Of a stretch of 64,000 nt of DNA, positions 25,217-34,339 are shown in pieces. Each line of letters starts with the position of its first letter. The stretch's first letter is position 1. The stretch lies in assembly GCA_905250025.1 (NCBI GenBank), contig CAJNOJ010000072.1, positions 73,456-137,455 of the forward strand, in the 5' to 3' direction. Both the position numbers and the translations under genes were made by a program. The notes under the pieces were generated by a model. It saw only the letters and a list, made by a program, of their open reading frames with translations, did no database searches and was not told where the DNA came from. This DNA is from Adineta ricciae (lineage: Eukaryota > Rotifera > Eurotatoria > Adinetida > Adinetidae).

Positions 25217-26236
25217 TGTAGATGAGTTAATCTAGAAAAATAATGACAAGAGTTCTTGTTGTTTTTACTATTCAGAAGCCACATAATGTTCTCAACTGTA
25301 GTTGTCTGCAGAGTTCTTCAAATAAGACGACTAGTTCGTGAGTAGTTGTTGAGTGCCGCGCCTCCACTAGAAAAACATAATCTCGAAGAACAAATTTACA
25401 TTTCATGCATCCGATTTCCATCAACCATCTTTTGATTGAATTCCGGTTTTATCTTGTCTATATACTTTCCTTCAACATCTCGAGAGTTCACTGTGAAATT
25501 TTTATTCTAAAAAAAACTTTGCAGTTTCAGTATAAACATCCACTAATACAAGATCGTACTTTACTGTCGTTGACTTGTTAACATTCTGATCCCTGTCTTT
25601 TTTAGTTCATACTATCATTGAACAAAAAGAAGGATTTATCATTACCTTCCGTATTACTCTTGTCCTATTTTTATACTCAATGAAAATTAAATTCTAAAAG
25701 CGCAGTCTTTACTTGTATATTAGTAGATTAAAGAATTCTTATCGGCGTTTTTCTTCACATCCGCACTGATATGTGTTTTCATTAGAGGGCGTTTCTGAGA
25801 CAAAATGAAAATAATTCCAAGTTGCGAAATATCCGAGCGACTTCATATCGACTTACCCATTCGAGTAAATATCCTTTTTAGTCGACTTGTACTGGCTAAA
25901 TATTGTATTTATACGAAAAAGCTATGAATTGCGCACTGAGAAGAATCTCGATTTTTACTGACGTGCTTGTCAATTGATTTACTATTAATATTAATGCCGA
26001 ATTAATTAATCAAGTTCAATAGATCCTTTGATCCGACGGGTCTTTCTGCGTAGATAACGAGCAAATCTTTCTCGACTATTCAAATCAAATAAGATTGATT
26101 ATCCATATGATAAGAATGTATCGAAGTGTTATGATGAATGTTTTCTTTCAATATATGATTGTCAGACAAGCGGAATGACATGTGACATTTGTCTTTCACT
26201 CAGCTGTCGATTTGATATTTATTAGAAAATCAAAGA
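25217..26236. other. Intergenic between two TPR-family genes
   Basis: This stretch of about 1 kb is AT-rich and holds the promoter side of the ART/TPR gene and the 3' flank of the next TPR gene. No open frame over 60 codons, RNA gene or repeat is visible. Confidence 0.4.
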
Positions 26237-27100
26237 TTATTTAAGTTTTTTACGTAGAATGTTCAGATATTTTTGATAGTGGGATAGTTTACGTCGATGG
26301 AGATGATCTGTTTGTTTTAATATGTCGATAGCCTGTGTGACATGCTCGAAAGCATCTTCGAAACGCTTTAAACCTTCTAATGCTATTGCCATGTTGAAGT
26401 GTCTTGTAGCTAACAAGAGATTATTCAATGGAAGAAGATCTTCTTGAATATGCAATGCTTTTGTTTGACAGGAAAGAGCTTTCGAATAGTCTCGCATTAG
26501 ACAAAACACACTGCCGATTTTGTTATATGTATAGACTAATAATGCCCGTTGTTGAGGAAGATTCTGCTTGATGATTTCTAGAGATCGTTCGAAGTATTCG
26601 ATGGCTGATGGATACTCTCGTAATGAACGGTATGTTGAACCAAGATTTGAATAAGTTGCCACTAGTGAGAAATCATCGGGTGAAATATTTTGTAATTGGA
26701 TTTGTAGAGCATCATGAAAATGTTTCAATGCTTCTTTGTAATTCTTCTGAGCTTTCAAGATCAGACCAATCGCATTGTAACGATTAGCAATTCGTAGTTG
26801 ATTCGCTTCACGATCACGAAGATCGAGATCCAATCCACGTCGGTTATATTTCAATGCTCGATTGTAATCAGCACGCTGACTGAAAAGATTTCCAAGATGT
26901 TCATATGTTAAATAAAGAAGATCGTCATCCGTTGGTCGATAATACAGATTGATCTCGATTGACTGTTGGAAAAATGATATTGCCTGATTGCTATTACCAG
27001 CAAGACATCCTAATTGGTGGTAAACACTGGCGAGTTCTTCTAATTCTTCATTTTCTGTTTTACGAAGTAATGCTTCATAATTTGAGCTATCCGATGACAT
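26237..27100 (-). CDS. TPR repeat protein (287 aa, intronless), kinesin-light-chain-like repeats
   Basis: A single exon of 287 codons runs from the ATG at 27100. It is almost entirely tetratricopeptide repeats of the 42-residue kinesin-light-chain/Nephrocystin-3 type. At least five units are visible, for example LTYEHLGNLFSQRADYNRAL, YNAIGLILKAQKNYKEALKH, YSNLGSTYRSLREYPSAIEY and YNKIGSVFCLMRDYSKALSC. TPRs are protein-binding superhelices with no enzymatic role. The repeats resemble those after the ART domain in the neighbouring gene, but no ART domain precedes them here. The protein could be a domain-loss paralogue of that family or an independent TPR protein. The basic C-terminus ends in KKLK. 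No signal peptide is seen. Confidence 0.8.
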   Translation of the reverse strand: MSSDSSNYEALLRKTENEELEELASVYHQLGCLAGNSNQAISFFQQSIEINLYYRPTDDDLLYLTYEHLGNLFSQRADYNRALKYNRRGLDLDLRDREANQLRIANRYNAIGLILKAQKNYKEALKHFHDALQIQLQNISPDDFSLVATYSNLGSTYRSLREYPSAIEYFERSLEIIKQNLPQQRALLVYTYNKIGSVFCLMRDYSKALSCQTKALHIQEDLLPLNNLLLATRHFNMAIALEGLKRFEDAFEHVTQAIDILKQTDHLHRRKLSHYQKYLNILRKKLK

Positions 27101-27497
27101 CGCTCCAGTTTAGTTCTTTTTCACTCGTATACTTGAATCTATTGGTTAATTTTTGTAGTAACGAAAGAAAATAAATGTTTGTCGTCATTACAACGCGCAT
27201 AACACAGGAAAATGGCGTTGTTAGAACACAAAAAAATTATTTCAATCAGGCACACATTGAGTATCAATGGAAAGAGAACGTTGACGACAGCTGCTTTTCA
27301 AGTGACTGTTGTTTTAATAATACAAGACAACTATTAACACATCGGATATGTGAAGAAGCGACCTCTTGCTGAAGAATCGCGAATAGAATTAGTAATAAAT
27401 ACTAGTGGACGTTTTCGGACAATTATGCAACAGATACTGAGTCATCCGAGAGAAGAATTTACGATATTCTTTTATTCTTCATTCATTCGAACATCGG
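27101..27497. promoter_or_regulatory. Divergent intergenic region, TPR gene / CHAP amidase gene
   Basis: These 397 bases lie between divergently transcribed intronless genes and must hold both promoters. No clear TATA box or operator is recognisable, and the short plus-strand open frame at 27175-27372 has no supporting feature. Confidence 0.35.
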
Positions 27498-28124
27498 ATG
27501 TCACGTGAAATCGTCAAATTCGTTCCATTCAACGAAATTGAAGGAACAGCTTCTTCAAACGTTCATGCATATTCGAACAAACGCACAAGCGGTTGCCGTG
27601 GCGGTCGGCACTATCACTACGGAATCTTCACCGGCTATCAATGGCAATGTGTAGAGTTTGCTCGTCGATGGTTATTAATTCGTAAGACGTGTACATTTCG
27701 AGATATACCCTGCGCATGCAATATCTGGGCTGATGTGCCTCATGTCGAACGAGTTACCGATGGTCGATGTTTTCAACTACGTCCTGTTCCGAACGGCTCT
27801 TTCGAACCACCAAAGAAGGATTCATTACTGATTTATAAGCGCAATGCCAAAAATCCCTATGGTCACGTCGCTATTATAACTGATGTGACGTCAGATCATG
27901 TTTATATTGCTGAACAGAACAATTTATACTATTATTGGCCGGGTGATTATGCTCGACGGGAGCCATTGAGATGTGAAAATGGACGTTATTATATCGACGA
28001 TGAAGATCCAATCTATGGTTGGATGGAAATCGAGAATAACGATGAATTGCAGCCCTTTGACGAAGCGAACATCGCCAATATTCTCGAAAACTATCTAGAG
28101 CATCAATCAGGTGATCATTTTTAA
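27498..28124 (+). CDS. CHAP-domain amidase, glutathionylspermidine amidase-like (208 aa, intronless)
   Basis: A single exon encodes 208 residues with a CHAP (NlpC/P60-type cysteine amidase, peptidase family C51) domain. The arrangement matches the N-terminal amidase half of bacterial glutathionylspermidine synthetase/amidase and trypanothione synthetase: GYQWQCVEFARRWLL with the nucleophile Cys, the FPNGS-like PVPNGSFEPP, YGHVAIITDV with the catalytic His, and IAEQNN with the third polar residue. That enzyme class hydrolyses glutathionylspermidine or trypanothione back to glutathione and polyamine. Here the C-terminal ATP-grasp synthetase domain is absent, so this is a stand-alone amidase. 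Animals normally lack it. No introns and the accessory neighbourhood agree with horizontal acquisition, well known in bdelloids. No signal peptide is present, so it is probably cytosolic. The substrate in this organism is inferred, not shown. Confidence 0.85.
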   Translation: MSREIVKFVPFNEIEGTASSNVHAYSNKRTSGCRGGRHYHYGIFTGYQWQCVEFARRWLLIRKTCTFRDIPCACNIWADVPHVERVTDGRCFQLRPVPNGSFEPPKKDSLLIYKRNAKNPYGHVAIITDVTSDHVYIAEQNNLYYYWPGDYARREPLRCENGRYYIDDEDPIYGWMEIENNDELQPFDEANIANILENYLEHQSGDHF

Positions 28125-28327
28125 GATGTAAAATTCGATTCTTGTTGTGTATCGAATGGCTGTTGAAATTTTACTGTTAAATTTATATACGAATCTATTT
28201 GATTAAATGACAAACTGCTAGTGCATCTATTTTTATCATATTTATTAAATTCCAATACATATCAGATGAGTTTTAATGCTGATACATTTTTCGTTAAACA
28301 GAACAAAGGTCTCTTGCTTCGATCGGA

Positions 28328-28958
28328 CTAAAATTGAGCATGGCTAGCTAAAATTTGTCGAACAACTCGCGGTAATTCAACAACAAGGGTTGGCCCATCG
28401 ATTTGTTTACGAACGACTTTAACAAGTAAATCATAGATTGGATTTAAATCACCAGCTCGAAGTTTGTTTTCGAATAATAATGTGGCTAATTGAATACCTT
28501 CGTCTTCGAGTGCTTTCAATTCTTCTTCCTGTTCGCGAGTGATATTTTCTTCGGCGAATTTCACTGTCTTTTGAATAGCAGTAATGAAATCAATTTTCGA
28601 ATAGGCTTGGAAGGCTTGTAATTCTTTTAAACATCGGAGAAGAAATTCATGACGAACCATACCGAATTGAAGAGCAGTGGAATCGATTTGATCACGAATA
28701 TTCACTGGAAGAACATTGACGATTTGATTGATAAGAAGCTATACAAACAGAACAGAAACGCTCCGATTATTTTCAACAATTATATAAACATACTTGTTGC
28801 AAGAAGTTTCGTGACTGAAACAAACAAAAGGGAAAAGTTCAGATCTATTTTAATAGATTAAAACATACTTCGACAGCGTCATTCGCTTGATAGGCACCAG
28901 TGCAGCCAATGGCGAGAACGGTAAAGAGAGCAATGAGAGCAACTGTTGAAGACTTCAT
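28328..28958 (-). CDS. Small secreted helical protein, function unknown (166 aa)
   Basis: Exons 28958-28869 and 28738-28328 join in frame to 166 residues. The start at 28958 gives a clear signal peptide (MKSSTVALIALFTVLAIGC, cleavage probably after TGA). The mature part is predicted helical, rich in Leu, Glu and Gln, with one Cys, and contains an acidic run (REQEEELKALEDEG) and a basic C-terminal half (VVRKQIDGP). I do not recognise a family. The 130-base intron contains a second possible acceptor, so an alternative exon start is possible. A TATA-like TTAAATA lies ~40-50 bases upstream of the ATG. It shares its 5' region with the Ly6-like gene. Confidence 0.7.
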
Positions 28959-29700
28959 GATTATAATAATCGACGTATCGAAATACAAGATGAGATATTT
29001 AAGTGCACTAAAAACCGATGCGAAATTTTGCCAAATGTTGTTTGCGTTAATCAGATGATACTACATTACCATCAAATATCGATTTTATGTTCTAAACTAT
29101 TTCATGCGGTCGATATGATGAGAACGAATGTCAGGTGATTATCGAGATTTATATTGAGAAATCTCAACACCCACGTTGACGAAAATATCATGAAGATAAC
29201 GAAAGAAAAAATAGGTTTAATCGGAGTAGAGAGAGAGAGAGAGATTATGTCGTTTTGCACGGAATCATCAACATTATTCGTACGATGACTTTCAAAAGTC
29301 GGTTTGTTCAAGTTAATCAATTCTTATTACATCATCGACATATACTTCGGAGAAGAAGCCGATGAGTAAGGTCGAAAATATGCAAATTAATACGATGAAG
29401 TAATTATCATGACAACAGTACATTGAGATTTGATCGAATGGGTAGTTTTTTGTTTATCATCAAACATTGACACGGCCCACATGTGCCTCCTCGTCATTTT
29501 CGTTTGAAAATAACGTTGAATATTTATTAAAATGAGCAATTTATTTTATTTTTCTTCTTAATATTGAATTAAGCAACCTTCCAGACAAATATTTTGTAAG
29601 AAACAACGAGGTGGATAGCAAAGATGGTGTTCGAGTGGATGAAATTTAAATAGCGAAGTTAAAATCACAAACTTAGTTACTTTTATCGATTGTCATCACC
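28959..29700. promoter_or_regulatory. Divergent intergenic region, secreted protein / Ly6-like gene
   Basis: This 742-base region separates two divergent small secreted-protein genes. It contains an (AG)8 microsatellite at 29228-29244 and AT-rich sequence. A TATA-like TTTAAATA occurs near 29.65 kb upstream of the Ly6-like start. No coding exon is supported. Confidence 0.4.
29228..29244. repeat. (AG)8 microsatellite
   Basis: An uninterrupted dinucleotide AG run lies in the intergenic region upstream of the Ly6-like gene. Confidence 0.9.
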
Positions 29701-30127
29701 ATGAAAGCATTACTTGTATGTTCGCTTTTCATTGCCCGTAAGTTTCAAAACTCCGAGATGATCTCTTAGATAAGTTGGTTTCTTCGTCTAGTTCTTGGAT
29801 GTAGTTACGCAGCATTTCAGTGCTACAAATGTAACAATTGTGGTACATCATGGGATCCTAGTAAAGCCACTTTAGTTTTGACCGAAGGTGGAACAAATTA
29901 TTGCGTTGTAAGTTTTTCAATGACAGACTTGACAGAATCTGATGTTTCATATTTAGAAACGAGTTTCGGGTACCACAGTAAGCAAAGATTATAGTTCCAC
30001 GTGTTCACAAGGTAATGGTGTGTACTGCTGCCAAGATAATTTGTGTAATTCATCGAATTCAAATTCTTCGATGAACTTTGCTATGATCGTTCTGTTTTCT
30101 ATTATTGGTTTGGCCTTCAAATATTGA
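29701..30127 (+). CDS. Ly6/uPAR (three-finger) GPI-anchored protein, 107 aa
   Basis: Exons 29701-29737, 29792-29907 and 29957-30127 splice in frame to 107 residues. A signal peptide (MKALLVCSLFIALLGCSYA) precedes a small cysteine-rich domain starting FQCYKCNNCG. The domain ends with CCQDNLCN, the hallmark CCxxDLCN motif of Ly6/uPAR/CD59 three-finger proteins. A hydrophobic C-terminal tail (MIVLFSIIGLAF) follows a Ser/Asn-rich linker, as expected for a GPI-attachment signal. The protein should sit on the outer cell surface. Ly6 proteins modulate receptors or ion channels, but the partner here is unknown. The small exons hide it from a simple open-frame search. All three domain hallmarks agree, so the model is strong despite its size. 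Confidence 0.88.
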
Positions 30128-30261
30128 GAAGAATGTGTTTATGTTTGGAACTACGAAGCGGTGATTGCTTATTATTTAGTCCACATCTATTTCTTTTACT
30201 TCTCAATGTATTTTGTTTATTTAAAAGAAATATATAATCTTTAAATACCATTTTTAGTAAA

Positions 30262-31206
30262 CTAAGTCATCGATGCAACTGTTCCTTCACTCAGTGGTTC
30301 ACTATGGCAGTGGCGTATACTGTAAAGTATATGAAGCAATTGTTTTCTATAGACGCGACTAGAGAGAATGTAGGTAAAGAAAGGTGTGACGAAAGAAATT
30401 CCGAAAAGAAGTTGATTAATGCTAGAAATGAAGGAAAAGAGAAGTGTGGTGCGAACAGAGTTAGGTAAAGTAGCGATCAGGAAAGTAACAGATGTTGGAA
30501 GAGTCAAACCGATGTGTGTGCCGACTTGGAAAAAGAGCATGCGGGCAAGCTGACGTTCCGTGCGATGGAAACGTGACACCAACATTGGAGAAACTCGTGA
30601 ACGTTTCGTATGCCTGATTGTAATTAAACCAAAAGATACCATTAAACACGGTGGAACGACAGCAAAGAGGATAACTTGTGTAATGATGTATACTTGATAA
30701 TAGGTGGTTACCGCTTGTGACATGCACAAATATCTAGTGCTCGCATTGATATCAGTCATGAAGACAACATTGATAAAGAGCAAAGCGAAGGCAATGATGA
30801 CTATGCATATCATGCCATGAGCCATTCGAATACTGGTAAAGTTACGTATTTTGGCATGCGATGAACTTGCACAGCAACGGTCTAGTGAAGCTAACACAAT
30901 GATATAAGGTGAAAGAAAGCAACATAAAGTGTTGATAAACGTGTAAGCTTTGCAAAAGGCAATAGAATATCTAGACACGTCGATTTGATAACCATTTTTC
31001 AATAAACTGATAATACAGACAACGCTCGAATAAAATAGATTATTTCCCGATAGAGCAAGAAAGTATCGGGAACATGCATGATAGAATAAACTGTGCCGAG
31101 TAAGTACGACTGCGTTAAGTGAATTACCTATAATACCAACGACGATAATGATGGGTAAGACAGCTTGCTGAAGTGTAGTACTAGTTTGCATTAATGGGCT
31201 AGACAT
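30262..31206 (-). CDS. Rhodopsin-like orphan GPCR, single exon (314 aa)
   Basis: A single 314-codon exon from the ATG at 31206 shows seven hydrophobic helices. Helix 1 has GIIGNSLNAVVL, and the end of helix 3 reads LASLDRCCAS, a DRY variant in which Tyr is Cys. The helix 7 region (FGISFVTPFFTYILSS) lacks the NPxxY Asn-Pro pair in canonical form. The N-terminal extracellular segment is short and has no signal peptide. The last ~35 residues form a short cytoplasmic tail. Such short, intronless, divergent class A receptors form large lineage-specific families in bdelloids (family knowledge). The ligand is not inferable. No NxS/T-rich ectodomain is present. Confidence 0.82.
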   Translation of the reverse strand: MSSPLMQTSTTLQQAVLPIIIVVGIIGNSLNAVVLTRHSLFYHACSRYFLALSGNNLFYSSVVCIISLLKNGYQIDVSRYSIAFCKAYTFINTLCCFLSPYIIVLASLDRCCASSSHAKIRNFTSIRMAHGMICIVIIAFALLFINVVFMTDINASTRYLCMSQAVTTYYQVYIITQVILFAVVPPCLMVSFGLITIRHTKRSRVSPMLVSRFHRTERQLARMLFFQVGTHIGLTLPTSVTFLIATLPNSVRTTLLFSFISSINQLLFGISFVTPFFTYILSSRVYRKQLLHILYSIRHCHSEPLSEGTVASMT

Positions 31207-32193
31207 CGCACAGATTAGTTGGTGTTCTGGCTCGTTTTGAAAAAGAGACCGCTGCTTTTATAGATCTCGGCAGTTCGACGACTAGGACAGCATGGCTTGT
31301 AACATTTGAAACCAAATCGGATGTTGTTAACTTCTAGTCATGATTTCATTTCACACTGTGTTTCAGACATTGTTACATTGCATGACATATCAATGAGGTT
31401 CGACTCACAGCTGTTTAGGTTTTAGCCAGTTGAATCTCGTCATTTGTCGCATAATCATTCTCGATACTAACGTGCTTTAATCAAGGTTCTACATATTTAA
31501 CAAAGAAAAATTTTCAAATTTCCCTTGAATACAGGAACTTGCGCAGTACGAATGTCAAGAAAAAATATAATTTGTATGTCTCCCTTAACATAGGCTACAG
31601 ATGGGGTCCGTAAAAAAGTTCTCTCAGTAGTTCTGTCGCTACGTCATTATTAAACTACTCACATACGCAATTAAAATAATTCCCGCCGGTCTTGGCTGTC
31701 TTATGCTACTCATTCTTTTCCGAATTGCTATGAAAACTATTCAACATCAAAGATCGATTGTCAACATCGGTTGAGAAGTACTATGGTTGTGCATATTGAA
31801 ACATGTACGAATGCCGAATATAACAATTCTATATACCGCATCACGGTATTCTTTATTAAATCAGATTTTATCACATATAGAAAAAGCTTACTCATGCTCA
31901 TCAATGTCCATTTCCCGCTGCATGTCCCATTATCTCATTAGTTTAATTTTATTAAGCTCATTGTTAGTGCAAAACGCAGGCTATATCTGTGCCACCGTGA
32001 CTCCGCTACATCAGGCCTTTTTAATTTGAAAAAAGCCAGTATAATTCGTGAGCTTGAATGAGCACATTTTGACTTTCACTTATACACAAGTATTTAAACC
32101 CTACTGGAGTCTCACGTAAAATATGGATCGTCCTTCTGATTGGTTAACTGCACCGATGACGAAATTATCGTAAATCTTCAAGTTCCAATTGAC
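31207..32193. promoter_or_regulatory. Divergent intergenic region, GPCR / MEMO-family gene
   Basis: Nearly 1 kb separates two divergent genes. An 80-codon plus-strand open frame at 31787-32029 has no recognisable feature. An acceptor-like TCTTCAAG lies 11 bases before the MEMO start at 32194. A short ATG-initiated frame at 32124 stops after about sixteen codons and could act as a uORF. Confidence 0.35.
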
Positions 32194-33176
32194 ATGGCTA
32201 GTAGTGCACTTCCAAAACCAAATTTTCGTTCTGCACTCTGCTATTATTACTCATCAGACAAATCTGAATGCTTACAAGAAATAGTCTCCTCGTACTTACA
32301 TCGATTAGGGCCTCGTCAGCTGCCCACACAGTTCGCTTTGACTGATATATCGTTCATTCCATGCATGCTCGTACCACACGGTGCTTATTGTGATTCTGGA
32401 CCGCTCTATGCTCATGCTTATTTCTGGATTAATTCATTTCTTTTCGATACAGTGTTAATCATCGGAACAAACCATAGTGGGGCAGGCTCATCAAAGATGA
32501 GTCTTTCACCAGATAGTTGGCAAACACCAATCGGTACTGTAGATATTGACATGGATTTGTTCCACGCATTCGTATCGATGTTCGGTGAGACAATCATCGA
32601 TCGCGAAGCACATAGAAGTGAACATTCAGTAGAAAATCAATTGCCGTTTTTGAAACATCTACGATCCGATGTCAAATTCGTTGCATTGTCATTTTCGAGA
32701 TTGAAAGACCTAACTCAAGGTCATCAAATATGTCAGCAAATCCAACAAGCTATTCAACTCTATCGACAACGAACAGGTATTCGCAGAATTGAATTTTTTC
32801 TTCTAATTTACGTGAATATTCTTTAGGCAAACGAGTAGTTATCGTTTCTACAACGGATTATACACATTACGGTCCCGGGTACAATGATATTCACGCTAAA
32901 AATTTATCCGAAAACGAAGAATATGCTCGTGTTCATGACAAACCAATTCTCCAGTCGATTTTATCGAACGATGCCTCACAATTATTCGAAACTCAGCGAA
33001 CGACTCAAAATTCCATGTGTGGTCTATGGCCATCATTAATCATCATGATTCTGTCTCGACTTTTGAACGAGAACAAAGGACAATGGAATCTTCTCTGCTA
33101 CCACGTTAGCTCAGAAGTGATAAAACGTGGCAACGATGTTTGTGGCTTCGCATCTTTTGTTTATTCGAATAACTAA
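32194..33176 (+). CDS. MEMO family protein (MEMO1/AmmeMemoRadiSam protein B-like), 310 aa
   Basis: Exons 32194-32776 and 32827-33176 join in frame to 310 residues. Conserved MEMO features are present in order: a YYYSSD motif near the N-terminus, MLVPHGAYCDSGP, LIIGTNHSG, the GTVDIDMD segment, REAHRSEHSVENQLPFL, VSTTDYTHYGPG and CGLWPSL. The metal-site candidates are the His of VPHG, the His of TNHSG and the Cys of CGLWP. Human MEMO1 binds copper or iron and acts in cell motility; prokaryotic homologues sit with AMMECR1 and radical SAM genes. The motif spellings (SGP, EHSVENQLPFL, YYxxD) look closer to the prokaryotic type than to animal MEMO1, so transfer is possible. I chose the ATG at 32194 because upstream in-frame codons lack an ATG. 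Function in this organism is unknown. Confidence 0.82.
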
Positions 33177-34339
33177 AAGATTCCATCACTTCTTTTATGT
33201 CATATGAAGTTCAGCAGAGCGCTAAAACATTATCGGCAATCGATGAAACAATTCTAACTCAGTAGTCCTTGGCATATTTTCGACATTCTATCTTTATGAA
33301 TTGCATAATGATTTCGAAGTACATTGTTCTACATTGAGATTCTTTACATAATCATCGGCTCCATTATGCCAAGCCCAATGAGGAAAATGTTTGATTTAGT
33401 CGCGCTCTTCTGCTCCGGTTTTCTTTTTCTTCAATTTCATTAGCATCAATCAATGCAGATCGGAGGTGTCGAGATGCATCTCGTCTTATCTCTTCTCCTA
33501 ATAGTATCATGCATGTCGAACGAATTAGACAGTACAACAATAATGATGACGACGACACACTCCATCGATCATCGTCACTGACAACTGGTGTTATATGTTA
33601 TCATGGCAAACAAATCTTAACTGTTCGATCATTTGCGCGTTCATTGCGATTCTATCATTGCTGATCTTTTCCTCAATGCAGCAATTAACACGTTTCTTTT
33701 ATTTCCTCTCGTCAATCATCGATTCTCAGTTTTTCCTTTTCGTCACCATTGTAATGTTTTCACAACTGGAGCTTGTCTTACATTCTCATTAAGGACAAGT
33801 ACATAGAACAAATACTTTTTTTCTTGTATCGAAGATGAATTCCTTCTTCGAGATAGATAAATTGGATGAGAAAAGAAGAAATGAGAAGATCAACGATATG
33901 GTAAATTAACTTTGTTTCGTCTGACACAAGTCAATAAATCACCGTCGTGTTGTTTTTCTTCAAGACACAATCATCTCGAGCGATAGACATTGGAATGTCT
34001 GTATCGATTGGAAAAAAAAGAGAACGAACGAATCAAATGAGGGCAAAAGAGAGAATCTTGAAAAATAATTTATTAGAGACGAGAACGAAAAAAAGAGCAA
34101 AGAAAATGATAGCAGCAAGATGAAGAAGCCGGTTGTGGTACAAGCAGAAAAGCAAACGAAAAACAAACTACATGTTCAAGAATAATAATAACGAAAGAGA
34201 GGAGCAAACTCGAACAAAAAGAAAAGACAGTATGATGCTGAAAGGGAAAAGAAAAACAAACGAAATGAATGATCAATATATCTGCACTGCCATTCGTTAG
34301 GCATGATTTTCAAAAAGAAAAACTCTTATAGATACATTT
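33177..34339. other. Convergent 3' intergenic region, MEMO gene / TEAD
   Basis: This 1.16 kb stretch contains the 3' ends of two convergent genes. From about 33.99 to 34.27 kb the plus strand is strongly purine-rich, so the TEAD transcript's 3' UTR would be pyrimidine-rich. Short open frames on both strands (33364-33558 minus, 33595-33792 plus) show no signature and are not accepted. Confidence 0.4.

Noticed and set aside
31787-32029. 80-codon plus-strand open frame upstream of the MEMO gene
   Set aside because: It has a stretch of hydrophobic residues but no consistent signal peptide, domain or splice to the MEMO start.
32140-32193. Upstream extension of the MEMO frame
   Set aside because: The frame begins at a TTG codon; no ATG or upstream exon in phase was found, so the ATG at 32194 is used.
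33364-33558. 64-codon minus-strand frame with basic tail
   Set aside because: Lies in the convergent 3' region and has no supporting feature.
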